A stretch of DNA of 64,000 nucleotides. It comes from Gremmenia infestans. Taxonomy: Eukaryota; Ascomycota; Leotiomycetes; Helotiales; Hamatocanthoscyphaceae. A program made the translations under genes and the position numbers. Of this stretch, positions 32,021 to 43,974 are shown piece by piece. The notes below the pieces were generated by a model. That model did no database searches. It saw only the letters and a list, made by a program, of their open reading frames with translations, and was not told the DNA's origin. The number at the start of each line of letters is the position of its first letter. Position 1 is the first letter of the stretch. The stretch lies in assembly GCA_032629725.1 (NCBI GenBank), contig JAFEVB010000032.1, positions 434,001 through 498,000 on the forward strand. The letters run 5' to 3'.

Positions 32021-33420
32021 ATGTCATATCCAGCCACATATCTTCAAGAGATCGAGTCGCTGAATACAAAAGTCTCCGAGTCGCATCCCACTGATATCCT
32101 TCAGTTCTGCGCCAATTTCTTCGCAAAGCGTCTGGAAACACAACGTGCTGAATTTCTTTTGTCTTTGCCCCCAGCCCAAACCTCCAAGATGTCCGGCCAT
32201 ACCTTCCCAGGTCGTCATGGTACAAATCCCAATCCTTTTGGCGAAGAGGCACCCGAGCAAGTGAAGAAGGGTGCAATTGGCAAGGTCATGGAGGAAGACG
32301 AGAATGATTCAATGGCATCGCCCACGGCCCCAAGCTTTAGCAATACAACATTTGGATCCTCGTTCGGTGGAGATGCGGCTGGCGAAGGTCCGCCTTCCTC
32401 ATTCAAGCAAACGGGTGGAGACGGCTTCCCAGCACATTACGGCTTGGGACGACGTACTTCCGTCTCGGCCGAATCACTCAATCCCACCGCTTCGTCTAAT
32501 GACCATTGGACCCCTCCATATCACCAGAAGACTGAAGAGCAAATTACAAGACTGCAGAAGTCAATCTCCGGGAACTTTTTGTTCAGCCATCTCGATGACG
32601 AGCAAAGCGGGCAGGTCTTGGGTGCTTTGGTAGAGAAAGCTATCCCGGCCAAAGGCATCAAGGTATGTGCGCTTTAGTCAATGTAGCAAGATATGTACAT
32701 GTAGTTAGGTACTAACACATTTCTCAGGTCATCACCCAGGGCGATGAAGGCGACTTCTTCTATGTCGTTGAAAAAGGTTCATTTGGAGTCTACGTCAACC
32801 CCAGTGGCTCTCTACAATCAGGTCCGGAGGGTTTGGGAACCGAGGTTGCCACCATTGAGGAAGGTGGATCATTTGGAGAACTAGCTCTTATGTATAATGC
32901 TCCAAGAGCGGCAACCGTCATGTCTGCTGAAGCAGGCTCTACTTTGTGGGCTCTTGATCGAATCACTTTCCGCCGGATTCTTATGGACTCGACGTTTCAG
33001 CGCCGTCGTCTTTATGAAAGCTTCCTCGAGGAAGTAAAAATATTAAGCACGCTTACAAAGTATGAGCGATCGAAGATTGCAGATGCTCTAGAAACCCAGA
33101 AGTTTCCAGCTGGTACGACGATCATCAAGGAAGGGGATGCTGGTGAGGCATTCTACCTTTTGGAGAGTGGCGAGGCAGAGGCTTTCAAGAACGGCGTCGA
33201 GAAAGCCGTCAAGCAATATGACAAAGGCGATTACTTTGGAGAGCTTGCTCTTCTAAATGACGCTCCACGTGCGGCCAGCGTCATCAGCAAAACGGAGGTC
33301 AAAGTTGCCACATTGGGCAAGGACGGTTTCCAGAGACTTCTAGGACCAGTTGAGAGTATTATGAGAAGGACCAAGTATGATGAAGGCGTTGAGGAAATTG
33401 ATCCTCTTCAGAAGAAGTAA
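32021..33420 (+). CDS. pkaR: cAMP-dependent protein kinase regulatory subunit
   Basis: Exons 32021-32662 and 32728-33420 encode 444 aa. Residues 1-40 are a dimerisation/docking helix (YLQEIESLNTKVSESHPTDILQFCANFFAKRL). The inhibitor site is GRRTSVSAE with Ser147, a phosphorylatable (type II-like) site. Two tandem cyclic-nucleotide-binding domains follow, each with the phosphate-binding cassette: GGSFGELALMYNAPRAATV and KGDYFGELALLNDAPRAASV, including the Glu and Arg that contact cAMP. It holds the catalytic subunit inactive until cAMP binds and links nutrient sensing to growth and development. The in-frame stretch upstream of MSYPATY lacks an ATG, so the start is firm. A Ser/Pro-rich linker separates docking domain and inhibitor site. 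Confidence 0.96.
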
Positions 33421-33812
33421 ATGACCCTTTGCCAAATTTGTTATGAATGGGTTGGGATGAGGTTTAAGGCGTTGAACATGGGTTACGTTCGTTCTTGAGA
33501 CATTGTTAGGTTTTGGTGGCTGGGATACCTTTTACGCAAAGAGCTTGATCATTCCAAGCAATTTTCAACCGACTTTTCATTCGTGAAGTGGTATCATGTT
33601 TTACAGTTGTGCTAGAATAGCAGTACATATAAACTCCCAAACGCCAAAACGCAGTCCTTCCATCTCTGCTGCTCTCTCAGTATTCCCATCTTCACCCCGA
33701 GACCATTCATGCTTCCTAGTCCCTCACTCCCTCACTCCCTCACTCCCTCACTCCCTCCCTTAAAGTGACATCTCACCCACACCTCCTCAGACTCAACCCC
33801 ATCTCATCCATC
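33421..33812. other. Convergent spacer with a CTCACTCC simple repeat
   Basis: Between the stop codons of pkaR (+) and the BCAS2-like gene (-). Contains the short tandem repeat listed at 33721-33757. Confidence 0.6.
33721..33757. repeat. Tandem repeat of CTCACTCC, about four and a half copies
   Basis: An 8-nt unit repeated with the sequence ending in CTCCCTCCCT. It probably lies in the 3' UTR of the minus-strand splicing factor gene, read there as GGAGTGAG. Confidence 0.8.
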
Positions 33813-34439
33813 TCACCTAGCACCCTCCCTCCTCCTCTCCAACACCTCCCTCCTAACCCCCTCAGCCGCAACCTCCGTCTCCAGCACCCTCCCAACCCCC
33901 CTCCTCCACCCCTCCTCCAGCCCCTGCACCTCGCCCCTAACCCCCTCCTGCGCATCCCTCCTCTGCAACACCACGCCATCAATCTCCGTCTTCACGTCCT
34001 CGACCTCCCTCTCTAGTCCCCGCAATATATCCTCTAGCTGCGCGTTCCCTACTAGCCAGCTGTTCTTCCCGAACTCGGAGAGCAGCGCGAGGTTCGTGGA
34101 GCGCGCGGTGAGGTAGGTCGAGGATGTGTAGGCGGCTGTTAGGGTGTGCTGCCATGCTGTTGTTGTGGAGGTGGTGGGGGAGGGCGGAGAGAGGGATTCG
34201 TAGCGTGTGCGGTCGATGGCGTCTAGTGGGGTTTGCGCGGCTATGCGCAGCATTTCTGCTTCGAGGGCCGGGGAGAAGGATTGAGGTGGGAGGGGGGCGA
34301 GGGATGGGTGGTGTGGTGTTTCTGTGCTGGGGAGCTCGGTCTCGGCGTCGATTAGGGATTGGGCGGCGGTGCGTTGGGAGGGGGTCGGTGCGTTGTCGAT
34401 GTAGGGGAGGGAATCGTGGATTGGGGTTTCGGAAGACAT
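33813..34439 (-). CDS. cwf7: Pre-mRNA splicing factor of the BCAS2/SPF27 (Cwf7) family
   Basis: A single exon encodes 208 aa. The N-terminus has the conserved opening DSLPYIDNAPTPSQRTAAQSLID, followed by LAPLPPQSF and EMLRIAAQTPLDAIDRTRYE, all typical of BCAS2/SPF27. The second half is helical and Leu/Glu/Arg-rich (LRGLEREVEDVKTEIDGVVLQRR), suited to coiled-coil packing in the Prp19/NineTeen complex of the spliceosome. Length fits the family (200-220 aa). The coding strand is C-rich in the first half and G-rich in the second, giving a strong skew flip near 34050. Assignment rests on the N-terminal motif. Confidence 0.85.
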   Translation of the reverse strand: MSSETPIHDSLPYIDNAPTPSQRTAAQSLIDAETELPSTETPHHPSLAPLPPQSFSPALEAEMLRIAAQTPLDAIDRTRYESLSPPSPTTSTTTAWQHTLTAAYTSSTYLTARSTNLALLSEFGKNSWLVGNAQLEDILRGLEREVEDVKTEIDGVVLQRRDAQEGVRGEVQGLEEGWRRGVGRVLETEVAAEGVRREVLERRREGAR

Positions 34440-34766
34440 GATTGTGTTGTAATTTTGTGTTTGTGTTTCTGCTCTGTTTGTTGTAGTTGTGGATGTGGTT
34501 GGTTAGGTGTGGAGTTTTCGATTTGATGGAGATTCTGAGGGAGACGCGATTTTTCTAAGGCTGCATGCACATGTTGTGGACTTGCGCTTCAGGCATGCTT
34601 GTTGTAGCGTGGATGCATCATCGAGAGTTTGAGCTCGAGCTTGATATATAGGGTTCTCCGAGTGACTTCATAAAAGAATGACCTGAATTTCACAACCGCC
34701 CCTCGCAAGGGGAAAGAAACTACAGATACGTACATACATCTTTACTATTAACAATAGCCAGCTGCT
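34440..34766. other. Divergent promoter region between the Cwf7 gene and ceramidase
   Basis: 327 nt. No gene; a plausible shared bidirectional promoter. A TATATA is at about 34644. Confidence 0.5.
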
Positions 34767-37161
34767 ATGGATCCAGTGAATGTTGCAAAGGCCGGTCCTT
34801 CCGAGTTCACTACTCCAGAGAGATCAACTCGACAACGACGATCTAGAGTAATACAGCTGATTGGGAAGCTGGTCTTGTGCCTTTTCTTTTTGGCTTTGAT
34901 ATGTAAGGGTTTGATTCGTGTTTTTGATGATCAAAATGGTCGGTTTTGGAGCTGGGATGCAAAACAGAACAGTGGTGGTGGTGGGCAAGATGAGCAGTCT
35001 GGAGGAAGCCAATATTTACTCGGAGTTGGAAGGGCGGATATCACTGGGTAATTGTTATTTTATTTTTGTTTGGAGAGTGGAATGCTAATTCTACTTTAGT
35101 CCAGTGGTTGAGATAAACATGATGGGGTATGCAGACACCAAGCAAGTTGGCTCGGGTCTTCGACAGCGTCTCTTCTCCCGAGCCTTCATCGTAGGAGATA
35201 TCAAGCACCCAGAAGACCGCTTCATCTATCTAGTCCTAGACACCCAGTCTGGAGATACCGCCGTTCGGTATGGGATCCTAGAAGATCTAGCCAAGCTTGG
35301 CGGGGATTATGCTGTATATGGACAGCATAATGTTGCTGTAACAGGCACGCATTCTCACTCTGGACCTGGAGCATGGTTGAACTATCTTCTGCCTCAGATC
35401 ACTAGCAAGGGCTTTGATAAGCAGAGTTACCGGGCCATTGTTGATGGTGCTATTTTGTCTATTCAAAGAGCACATAGTAGCCTTCAACCTGGTACCTTGA
35501 CTGTTGGGTCGACCAAGGTCTTTGGTGCGAATGTTAACCGCAGTCTCTATGCATATCTTTCCAATCCGGAGTCTGAAAGGACAAAATACAATGCTAGTGC
35601 TGAAGATGATGGAAGCGTGGAGAAGACTCTGACTCTACTGAAATTCCAGCGCGCTTCAGATGGGAAGAGTACTGGTGTTCTCACCTGGTTCCCAACTCAC
35701 GGAACATCCATGCTAGGCAACAACACGTTGATATCAGGGGACAACAAAGGAGTAGCTGCAGATCTATTCGAAAAGAGCTTCTCCCCAGAGGACAACGTTG
35801 CCGAAGGGTTCGTGGCAGGGTTCTCTCAAGCAAACGTTGGTGACACCAGTCCAAACGTCCTAGGCGCCTGGTGCGAAGACGAGACCGGAGGGGAATGCAG
35901 CTTCAAGAATAGCACCTGCAGTAATGGTAAATCTCAATACTGCCATGCGCGCGGGCCCTTCTTCCGAACCAAAGACAACGGTGCTTCATCTTGCTTCGAG
36001 GTTGGGAAGAGACAGTTTGAACCTGCGAGGGCGTTGTACGATATCCTAGATAAAAAGGGAACTCCCGTCACAGGATCCTCAGTCAAATCTTTCCACACCT
36101 TCCAGGATATGTCGAATTTTAGCTTCCCGCTGGCGAATGGGAGCTATGTCAATACCTGCCCGGCAGCGCTGGGCTATTCATTTGCTGCTGGTACGACAGA
36201 TGGGCCAGGGGCGTTTGATTTCACGCAAAACGACCCCAACGACCCCAATGCCTCGCCTGTATGGCGGGTAGTCTCAGGCCTCATCAAAGAGCCGAGCGAG
36301 CACCAGAAACGGTGCCATTTCCCGAAGCCAATCTTACTCGATGTAGGAGAAATAACTACGCCTTACCTGTGGACACCAAACGTCGTAGACGTTCAAGTCC
36401 TGCGTGTTGGGCAGCTAGTTATAATAGTCAGTCCGGGCGAGGCGACGACGATGTCCGGTCGACGTTGGAAGGAAGCAGTATATGATTCTGCTGCTTCCCT
36501 TGCACTGTCCGGCTCGGATGTTGATCCAGTAGTCGTTATCGGCGGGCCAGCGAATTCTTATGCGCACTACATTGCTACACCAGAGGAATACGGCATCCAG
36601 CGCTACGAAGGTGCATCTACACTCTACGGCCCCTATACACTAAACGCCTACATAAACCTCACGCTCACATACCTCCCCTATCTAAGCTCTTCCGCACGCA
36701 CGAAGCCAGCTCCAGGGCCTTCGCCGCCAAACAATGTTAATAGATCACTCTCGTTCATCACAGGCGTCATCTACGACGGCAAGCCGGTATTTAAATCCTA
36801 CGGCGATGTTAAAGAGAATGTCAAAGCCTCATATCCAGCAGGCTCAACAGTCGAAGTGAAATTTATCGGCGCTAACCCTCGCAACAATCTTCGGCTTGAG
36901 CAAACGTTTGCCGCTGTGGAGAAACTGGACACTAAAGATAGCAACTGGAAGAGAGTGCGCGATGACAGTGATTGGAGCTTGGTCTTCAACTGGAAGAAGA
37001 TGAGCGAGGTTTTGGGCACGAGCGAAGTGGAGATTGTGTGGGATACTGAGGAGTGGGTTGAGAGGGGGGAGTATAGGATTAAGTATTATGGGGATTCGAA
37101 GAGTGTTGGTGGGGCTATCACGGCGTTCGAGGGGACGAGTGGGACGTTTACGCTTATGTAA
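34767..37161 (+). CDS. Neutral ceramidase (N-acylsphingosine amidohydrolase), membrane-anchored form
   Basis: Exons 34767-35047 and 35100-37161 give 780 aa. Residues 31-50 are a hydrophobic segment after a basic RQRRSR cluster, reading as a type II signal-anchor rather than a cleaved signal peptide. The catalytic domain starts LLGVGRADITGPVVEINMMGY. Zinc-site and active-site motifs are GTHSHSGPGAW, FPTHGTSM and NVGDTSPNVLG with the nucleophilic Ser near residue 344. The C-terminal Ig-like domain lies around 650-780. The enzyme hydrolyses ceramide to sphingosine and fatty acid at the plasma membrane, Golgi or outside. Several N-glycosylation sites fit secretory passage. It points towards rpc1, with 175 nt between stops. 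Confidence 0.92.
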
Positions 37162-37336
37162 TTATTTATGAGTAGGAAGCGATGTTTTACAGCTTATGTT
37201 TTTTCTACATAATTCGTTACTTCCTGTGAATTCAAAGGGATATAAACGCCCTATTGCTAGACCGGAATTCCTTCTCTCCTTCAACGCCATACGATGCACG
37301 CTTAAATCACACAAAATTACCATCCCTCGGAAAACA

Positions 37337-40300
37337 TTATCGTAGCTTCTTCCTCTCCGTCTGCTCCCATCTCCAAGCATCCTCGAACTGCGTCGTCTTC
37401 ATCCCAACAAGGAGCGGTTGGTTTGGCTTCTCGAGGCTCTGAACGACCTTAAACCCACCAGTCCCAACACCCATCGTCTGCCCCATGATAATACACTCAC
37501 TCACGCCCTCAATCTGATCTGTCTTCATGCCCGCCGCAGCGTCAAAAAGATGATCAGGAGTTTTCTCAAAAGATGCCAGCTGCAGAACACTGTCTCGCAT
37601 CTTAGACAGTCCGAATCGAGTGATACCAAGCACTTCACCCTTATATGTCATGACGTCGGCAAGAAGTTGCATGTGTCGAGGATCGATACCCATATCTCCC
37701 ATGACGCCGGCGATTTCTTTAGCGATTGTCGTACGTGCTGCTTCGATGCCGAGGACTTGGAAGCATTCCATGACACTGTTGGTCGTGCATTTCGTGCCGA
37801 TGACTCCTTCGGTCGTCATGCATGCTTTGATGCCATAACCTTCCACGAGTACGGTATGCTCGTCATTCTTGTCTTTCTGGATAATGGCCCGAGTAGCGTC
37901 TGGATAGCCTGAGATGGCAAGAGTAGGCAGTACACGTCTGAGAAAGTTGACGCGGAGTAGGAGATCTGAGCCTGGCTCGTCGAGCTTTTTGCTTGAAGGA
38001 CCGCGAGCTCCCATGTTCCCACCGCTCTCGTGCGTGATGCGGACGAAGATGCAGTCATTGACAACTGAGATGTCGTTGCTTTTTATCTTGAGCTTCTTAT
38101 TTGCGACTATGACATTGGCCATGTGCCCGACGGTAATACCGAGATGCATGCTGTTGAGGAGGTCCATGTCGACAGAGAGGCACATCGTTGCGGCTTTGGC
38201 AGACCACATGTCTTCGATGAAGCGGATGACGTCTCCGATGTAAGTCTTTTCGATACGTCCTTTGACTACCTTTGCTGCTGTCTCTGCCACCCGGTTGAGT
38301 AAGGGGCAGGTGATGACTGGCGTGCTGATAACCTTGGAGGCATTGATGATTTCCTTGATACGCGGTACACCCTGGGTAATACTCATACCAGCGACACCAG
38401 CAAAATGGAAAGTCTTCAAAGTCATCTGAGTACCGGGCTCTCCGATAGATTGGGCTCCAACAGCACCCACTGCGTGGCCTGGCTCAACATGCGCCTTTGC
38501 ATACTTGTCGAGGCAGAGTGACACGAACATTTCCAAAGTTGCTTGAGAGACCTTGGCGACTCGCTCCACCTGATCTCTCCTTGCCGTCTCCTCCTTGGAT
38601 TTGTCGTGACGCTGGTTTGACTTCTTTGGCGCATCAACAAAGTCTTTCAAACCTGCTCGCACCCGTGCCTTAGCCATCTTCTCAGCCAGCCCACCAACGT
38701 ATTTAGTGATCGTCGCTACGAAATCCCGAGCACTTTCGAGTTCATCAATAGCGTAGTCACTTTGGTCCAAGTATTCCAATGGCTCTTGTCTGAGCAGGCC
38801 TTTTCTAGCGTATTTCGACTTCTGATTAGCCAAGAGCTTCTCGCATTCTATCTTAATCTCGTAGGGCAGCAGGCATCGATCATCGTTGTTCCATGTCAAA
38901 TTCTCCGCGTGTGTCCAAGTGCGGTCGAAATGGACAGGTACGGCAGAACCCTCCATATCGACAGGATCAAGTTTATCGGCACCAAATTGGAATTGAACAA
39001 TACCGCCCGAAGAATTCCGTACAGTATCGTCGTATTGTGTAGAAAGATCTTCGAGAGACTTCATGAGACGTCTAGACATGTATCCGGTTTCTGCAGTCTT
39101 TACAGCGGTATCCACCAAACCTTCACGTCCAGATATAGCGTGGAACAAGAATTCCGTAGGGGTTAGTCCGGTAAAGAAGCTGTTTCGTACGAAACCTTTT
39201 GAAAGAGGCTGCCGAGCGTTCTTTGGGAAATGAGGCAAACTTCGATCCTGGAAACCATCCGGGACACGCTGGCCACCAATAATCTGCTGTCCTACAACAG
39301 CTACCATCTGGGCGACGTTGATGGAAGAACCTTTGGAACCAGACTTTGCCATAATGAGCGGCGAATTATGCTTGCTCAGCGTGTCAATACAGTAGTCTCC
39401 AGCCAGCTGTCTGACTATGCTTAGTTTACCAGAGATCTCGTTCTCCAGGGTTTCTTCCATATTACAACCAGTGGCTTTCTCCAATTTTCCGTCCTTGAAC
39501 TTCCGAATTAGGTCCTCGCATTCCTCGTAAGCTTTTGTTACAAGTTCGTTCTTCCTGTCCGTGAGTTTTGCCGAAGGGTACACGTCGCTGATACCAATAG
39601 AAAAACCTTCATTCGTTAGATATCTGGCTGAGATCTTGGAGAGTCGGTTCATGGCAATGACAGCTGCATCAGGGCCGAAATCTCGGAGGATGATGTAGAA
39701 TATAGAGTCTTTCTTTCCAGATCCAACTGTTGTCTTGTCCATTCTACCGCACATAACCTCCGAATTGCGAACCACAAGCCAGCCGTCATTGGGATCCATG
39801 TCTGGACACATCCCGGCTTTAGCCTTGTAGTCTCGACATTTCGCATCAAGATTGACTTTGACCGGAGACTGCTTATTTGGTCGCATGAGAATACTGAACA
39901 CTTGCTTTCCAGTCCACAGAGCCTGTGGCTTCAATATTGCCGGAGGTGGTACATCAAGGTGTTCGTTGCCGTCTACCATATACATGCAATAATTGGTAAA
40001 CGTCTTTCGGTCGAAAAAGTTATCTTTGCTGCTTAGAAGATACGCAGCGGTGATGAAATCTTGGGTTGCAGAAATGATCGGTTCTCCGTTCTTTGGAGTT
40101 GACAAATTGTTCTTCACGCCCATGAGGTTGATAGCTTCCGTTCTGGCTTCTTCCGTCTGAGGAACGTGTAAGTTCATCTCGTCTCCATCAAAATCGGCGT
40201 TGTATGGTGTGCATACACACTCGTTCAGGCGAAAGGTCCTCCATGGTCGAACTTTGACGTAATGGCTCATAATACTGAGTTTATGTAGCGAAGGTTGCCG

Positions 40301-41899
40301 GTTGAACAACACAATATCGCCATCTTCGAGATGTCTCTCAACAACATCGCCCACGGTGAGTTGTTGTGATTGCCTCTTCCGGACCTGGGGAAACTTCAGA
40401 CTAATGGTATCACCAGGTTCGCCATTGTCTTTGTCCTTCTTTATAACATGCTGGGCACCAGGATGGACATCGGAACCGTTGAGTACGCACTTGCGTAGCT
40501 TCTTGATATTATGGTCCTGAACCCGCTCGGGATAAGTGAGATTTTTGGCGACCAGGATTGGAATAGCAACTTGGTCAATTCCGAGATTAGGATCTGGCGA
40601 TATGACTGTTCGTCCGGAGAAGTCCACACGCTTTCCTGACAAGTTCCCTCGGAATCGACCTTGTTTGCCCTTAAGACGTTGACAAAATCCTCGTATAGGT
40701 TTTCCATTGCCGACTTGCTGGAGGTTGGGAACATCGCTGTTGATATACAGAGCAATCTGCAATTGAAGATAGTCCCATTGCTCAACAATAGTCTGCAATG
40801 GTTGGCCCTTTTGCAACGCGGCTCGGATGAGTGAACTTATGTGAACAATTTCAGCCAATTTCGTGGTAAGGTCATCTTCCGTGCTTGCGCTCTCCTGTGC
40901 AACAGACGGACGTATGCACACTGGAGGAGCTGGTACGTATTGCCATAAGAACATTTCGGGTCGTCCCTCTGCGGGGTTGATCCCAAGCAGCTCACAATCG
41001 CTGGGACTAATCATTTTGAAAAGATTTAAGACTCTGAGGGGATTCAGATCATCCATCGCTTTTTTCAGATGTTTGTCTACCTCAGTATTGGTCTTCTTGA
41101 TCTCGTCGAAAGTACTTCTGAAAGCAGTCAAGGCCGCAGGCTCTACTTTACTCTTGGCATTAGATTTGGTGTATGCCTGGTATTTGTCATGTACAAGCTT
41201 GAGCGCAGCGGGTTTTCGGATTTGGCCATTGTGTGCGTTGCAGTAGGGGCATATCTTTGCCTTGCGACATTGTTCGTTGATTTTCTTGCAGATCTGTGTA
41301 CGCTTTAGGTTATCGATACCTGGTCGTCTCAACTCTTTGAGAAATGCTCGTCGTTCCGTACTGGTGAGTAGAACTTTGGCACAGTCCTGTTTACAGTGTC
41401 AAACCTGCCACCTCTCCAAAATATCAAGAGCCATACTTTACAAATATTTTGCAAGATGTTTATAATCAACTTCATATATCCAATATGAAATGCCGGAAGT
41501 GCCAACTTCACATGGCCAAAATGTCCATTGCAGTTCTTCAGTCCTTCACCACACGTCTCACATTTTCCAGATTTACTAGAGATCCCCTGGTCCAACCATC
41601 AGCCTAAGAAGTATTTGAGAAGATAACCATGAGACAAGCCTACCAAGTGCGGGTCCAATGCTCCATTTGCCACAGGTATGCGCGCCTTCTCAACATCGTA
41701 TAGTATGCGATCGGTTATTTCGAGGACTCCTTGGTTGACGATATCTTGATTCGATCTGTGGGAAGGTGAATGAGTAAAGGCCCCCAGATGGCAACCGGCA
41801 TACGCACTGAATACCAAATTTCAATTCCTTAAAGCGCTTTGGAATCCTATCTACGACTTGATCCTTCCCCTCGTACCCGGTTGTTAGAAGAGCTGGCAT
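37337..41899 (-). CDS. rpc1: DNA-directed RNA polymerase III largest subunit
   Basis: Four exons (41808-41899, 41644-41755, 41437-41586, 37337-41386) encode 1467 aa, the expected size. The N-terminal zinc module is visible as CETCGEGLKNCNGHFGHV and, further on, CRKAKICPYCNAHNG. The active-site loop NADFDGDEMNLHVPQ carries the three catalytic aspartates. Other signatures are SGKRVDFSGRTVISPDPNL, GREGLVDTAVKTAETGYM with the bridge helix, and EPGTQMTLKTFHFAGVAGM in the trigger loop. It makes tRNA, 5S rRNA and U6. Start MPALLTTGYEGKDQ is the first ATG of exon 1. The exon 3 acceptor was set to give DPHLGISSKSGKCETC, matching the family spacing to the zinc ligands. Confidence 0.97.
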
Positions 41900-42340
41900 T
41901 GTGATGTGCTATCGCAGGCGGATCATGAGGAAACTTCGTAAATGTCCAGTCACCTGGTAGTATCTCTTTCTTGCTATCGCATGCTCTTGGTGATCTGGGT
42001 CTAGGGTCGTGTGGGGGAGCAAATTGGGAAAGAACATGAGATGTTTTGACTCAGAAGCTTGAAAAGCTCTAGACCCGAAAATAAAAAAGGAGGGGTACGA
42101 GGCTGAGGCTGACTGACTGAGATGGGATGGCTAGCGGCCGCTTTCTCCGGATAGGATTAGTACAGTATGCCCCCTTTTCACTTCACAAACAATACCAAGA
42201 CCACTCATAGTGGTCTCTTCATTATCATGGATGTCTAGTACCCGTATTCTTAACATTTAAAATCCTTGGACTACAACAGTAACGCAATCACTTTTCTTCA
42301 AGATGTTTGCACTCAAATATGCATCCATTACTAAACTCTG
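41900..42340. other. Spacer between rpc1 and nem1
   Basis: 441 nt. Promoter of rpc1 and 3' region of nem1, both on the minus strand. Nothing else seen. Confidence 0.55.
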
Positions 42341-43974
42341 TCATACTGCATGCTTTCCATCCTCCCCTCCACGTAGTGCAAGAAAAGACCGCACATCAGT
42401 AACATACTGAAGTCCTTCTAATAGAGGCACCAAGTGAAGAAGGTCATTATCTGTCGGGTCATTTATCCACCCTTCTATGGGTATCGCGTTATCTACACAA
42501 AATCAGGGCTTGGTTCTGCGGCATGGGGAATGGCAACTGACCTTGATGGAACATGTAGCTCAAAGGGCTATTGTCCAAAATCATAACCTTGCTCAAGTCA
42601 GGCTCTACAGAGCTCAGATCCTTGATGTAGGCGCCATGCCGGTATGTACAGTGCTGACGGTAGTATCGACCAGAGAAGAATTTACGTTCCTGTTCTAATA
42701 AATCTATCACCGGATCTGCATACTCTTGAACCGAAGCTGTAAAAATGACTAGATTGTACCATTTGCAAATCTAGAAAAGGTCAGTATAGCTCCCCTGCGG
42801 CATGAATACTACTCACCCGCCGTAAAAAGTCATCGCAATGAGGTCGCTTGTGCACATAATACAGAATGGGATGCTGAGGCCCGAGCGTCGAACTTCCATC
42901 GGCTGCAACGAGAGTATTAAGCTTTACCTCAACCATATGACCAGTGCTCATGCGGCCCCCTTTAGCCATACTGTGAATGAGAGTTTCATCCAAGTCAAGA
43001 ACAAGAGTCTTTTGTGTCAATCGTCCACTAGGAGTTTCAGGAATAGTGTAAGAAGGCTGTCGGCGGGGTATCAAAGGCCTTGGTGGTACTGGCGCACGGG
43101 GATATTTGGTCATGGAGAGTGAAGAAGCCGGAGAAGTTGGAGATTTGAGAGTAGCCGGTGATATCTCCCCGGCCCTCACAGCACCGGAACTGTTTTGGGT
43201 ATTCGTAGACTGCGCCCGACGATGCTTCCTCTGCCTCAGGGTATCCTCATTGTGGAGCTTAATCCGAATGGACCGTCTCGCCGGTGCTATTTCGTCAGAA
43301 GTTTGTAGAGACTTCGATCTAGTATGTCGGCTTGAGCTCCCAGGCGCTTCTCCATCTGCAGCTGCTCGGTCTCTGTCTGATTCTGATTCAGACGACATCC
43401 CAGATGAAGAATAACTCGACGGCCCTGCTCTAGAGGCCCTCACAGACCCTCGACGTGTACTTCTCTTGCTGTTTTGATCTCCCACAAGCCTTTCCCTGTC
43501 GATTGCTGAGATGCCAACTGCTTGGCTAATTGAACCCCGCTGTGCGCTCCCTGAAAAACCAGATCCAAGTTTCCTCAACTGCGTGAACGGCGCGAAATTC
43601 CCTCGCTCGTCGTAGAGATATGCTATGAGGTATACGCCTGGGGCAGCTAGAGTAGACAACACCCAGCGTATCGACTCGATTACAGCATGAGATATCCTCT
43701 TGGGGATCATATGCCAGCGCGAAGGTTCAGGGAGCGAAATCTGGCTCGACTCTTTGTATAACAAAGGGGTTTCCTCATGGACTGTCCTATCATCATCGAT
43801 ATCTTCAACGGTATCCGAACTTTCGACCTTCTCGCTCAGTGTGTCCCCTCTAGAGTTCCTTCTAGACCCGGACCCTTCCCCAGATGATAGCAGGTTGCCA
43901 TAAGAATTACTCCGAGAAGGCACGGGAGTCTGCGGCGGCGACACTCGTGCCGAGAGAATATTCAGTGAGTTCAT
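42341..43974 (-). CDS. nem1: NEM1-type protein phosphatase (CTD-like/Dullard family), ER/nuclear membrane
   Basis: Exons 42817-43974, 42542-42770 and 42341-42492 give 512 aa. The N-terminal half is Ser-rich with a hydrophobic helix (VLSTLAAPGVYLIAYLYD). The C-terminal haloacid-dehalogenase-type phosphatase domain carries LVLDLDETLIH, with both nucleophile-site Asp residues, then KRPHCDDFLRR, LVIFTASVQEYADPVID, RKFFSGRYYRQHCTY, KDLSSVEPDLSKVMILDNSP and NAIPIEGWINDPTDNDL. Nem1 with Spo7 dephosphorylates the lipin Pah1 at the nuclear/ER membrane, controlling phospholipid versus triglyceride synthesis. MNSLNILSARVSPPQTP is the usual fungal start. An upstream in-frame ATG near 44097 is thought to be non-coding. 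Confidence 0.9.
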
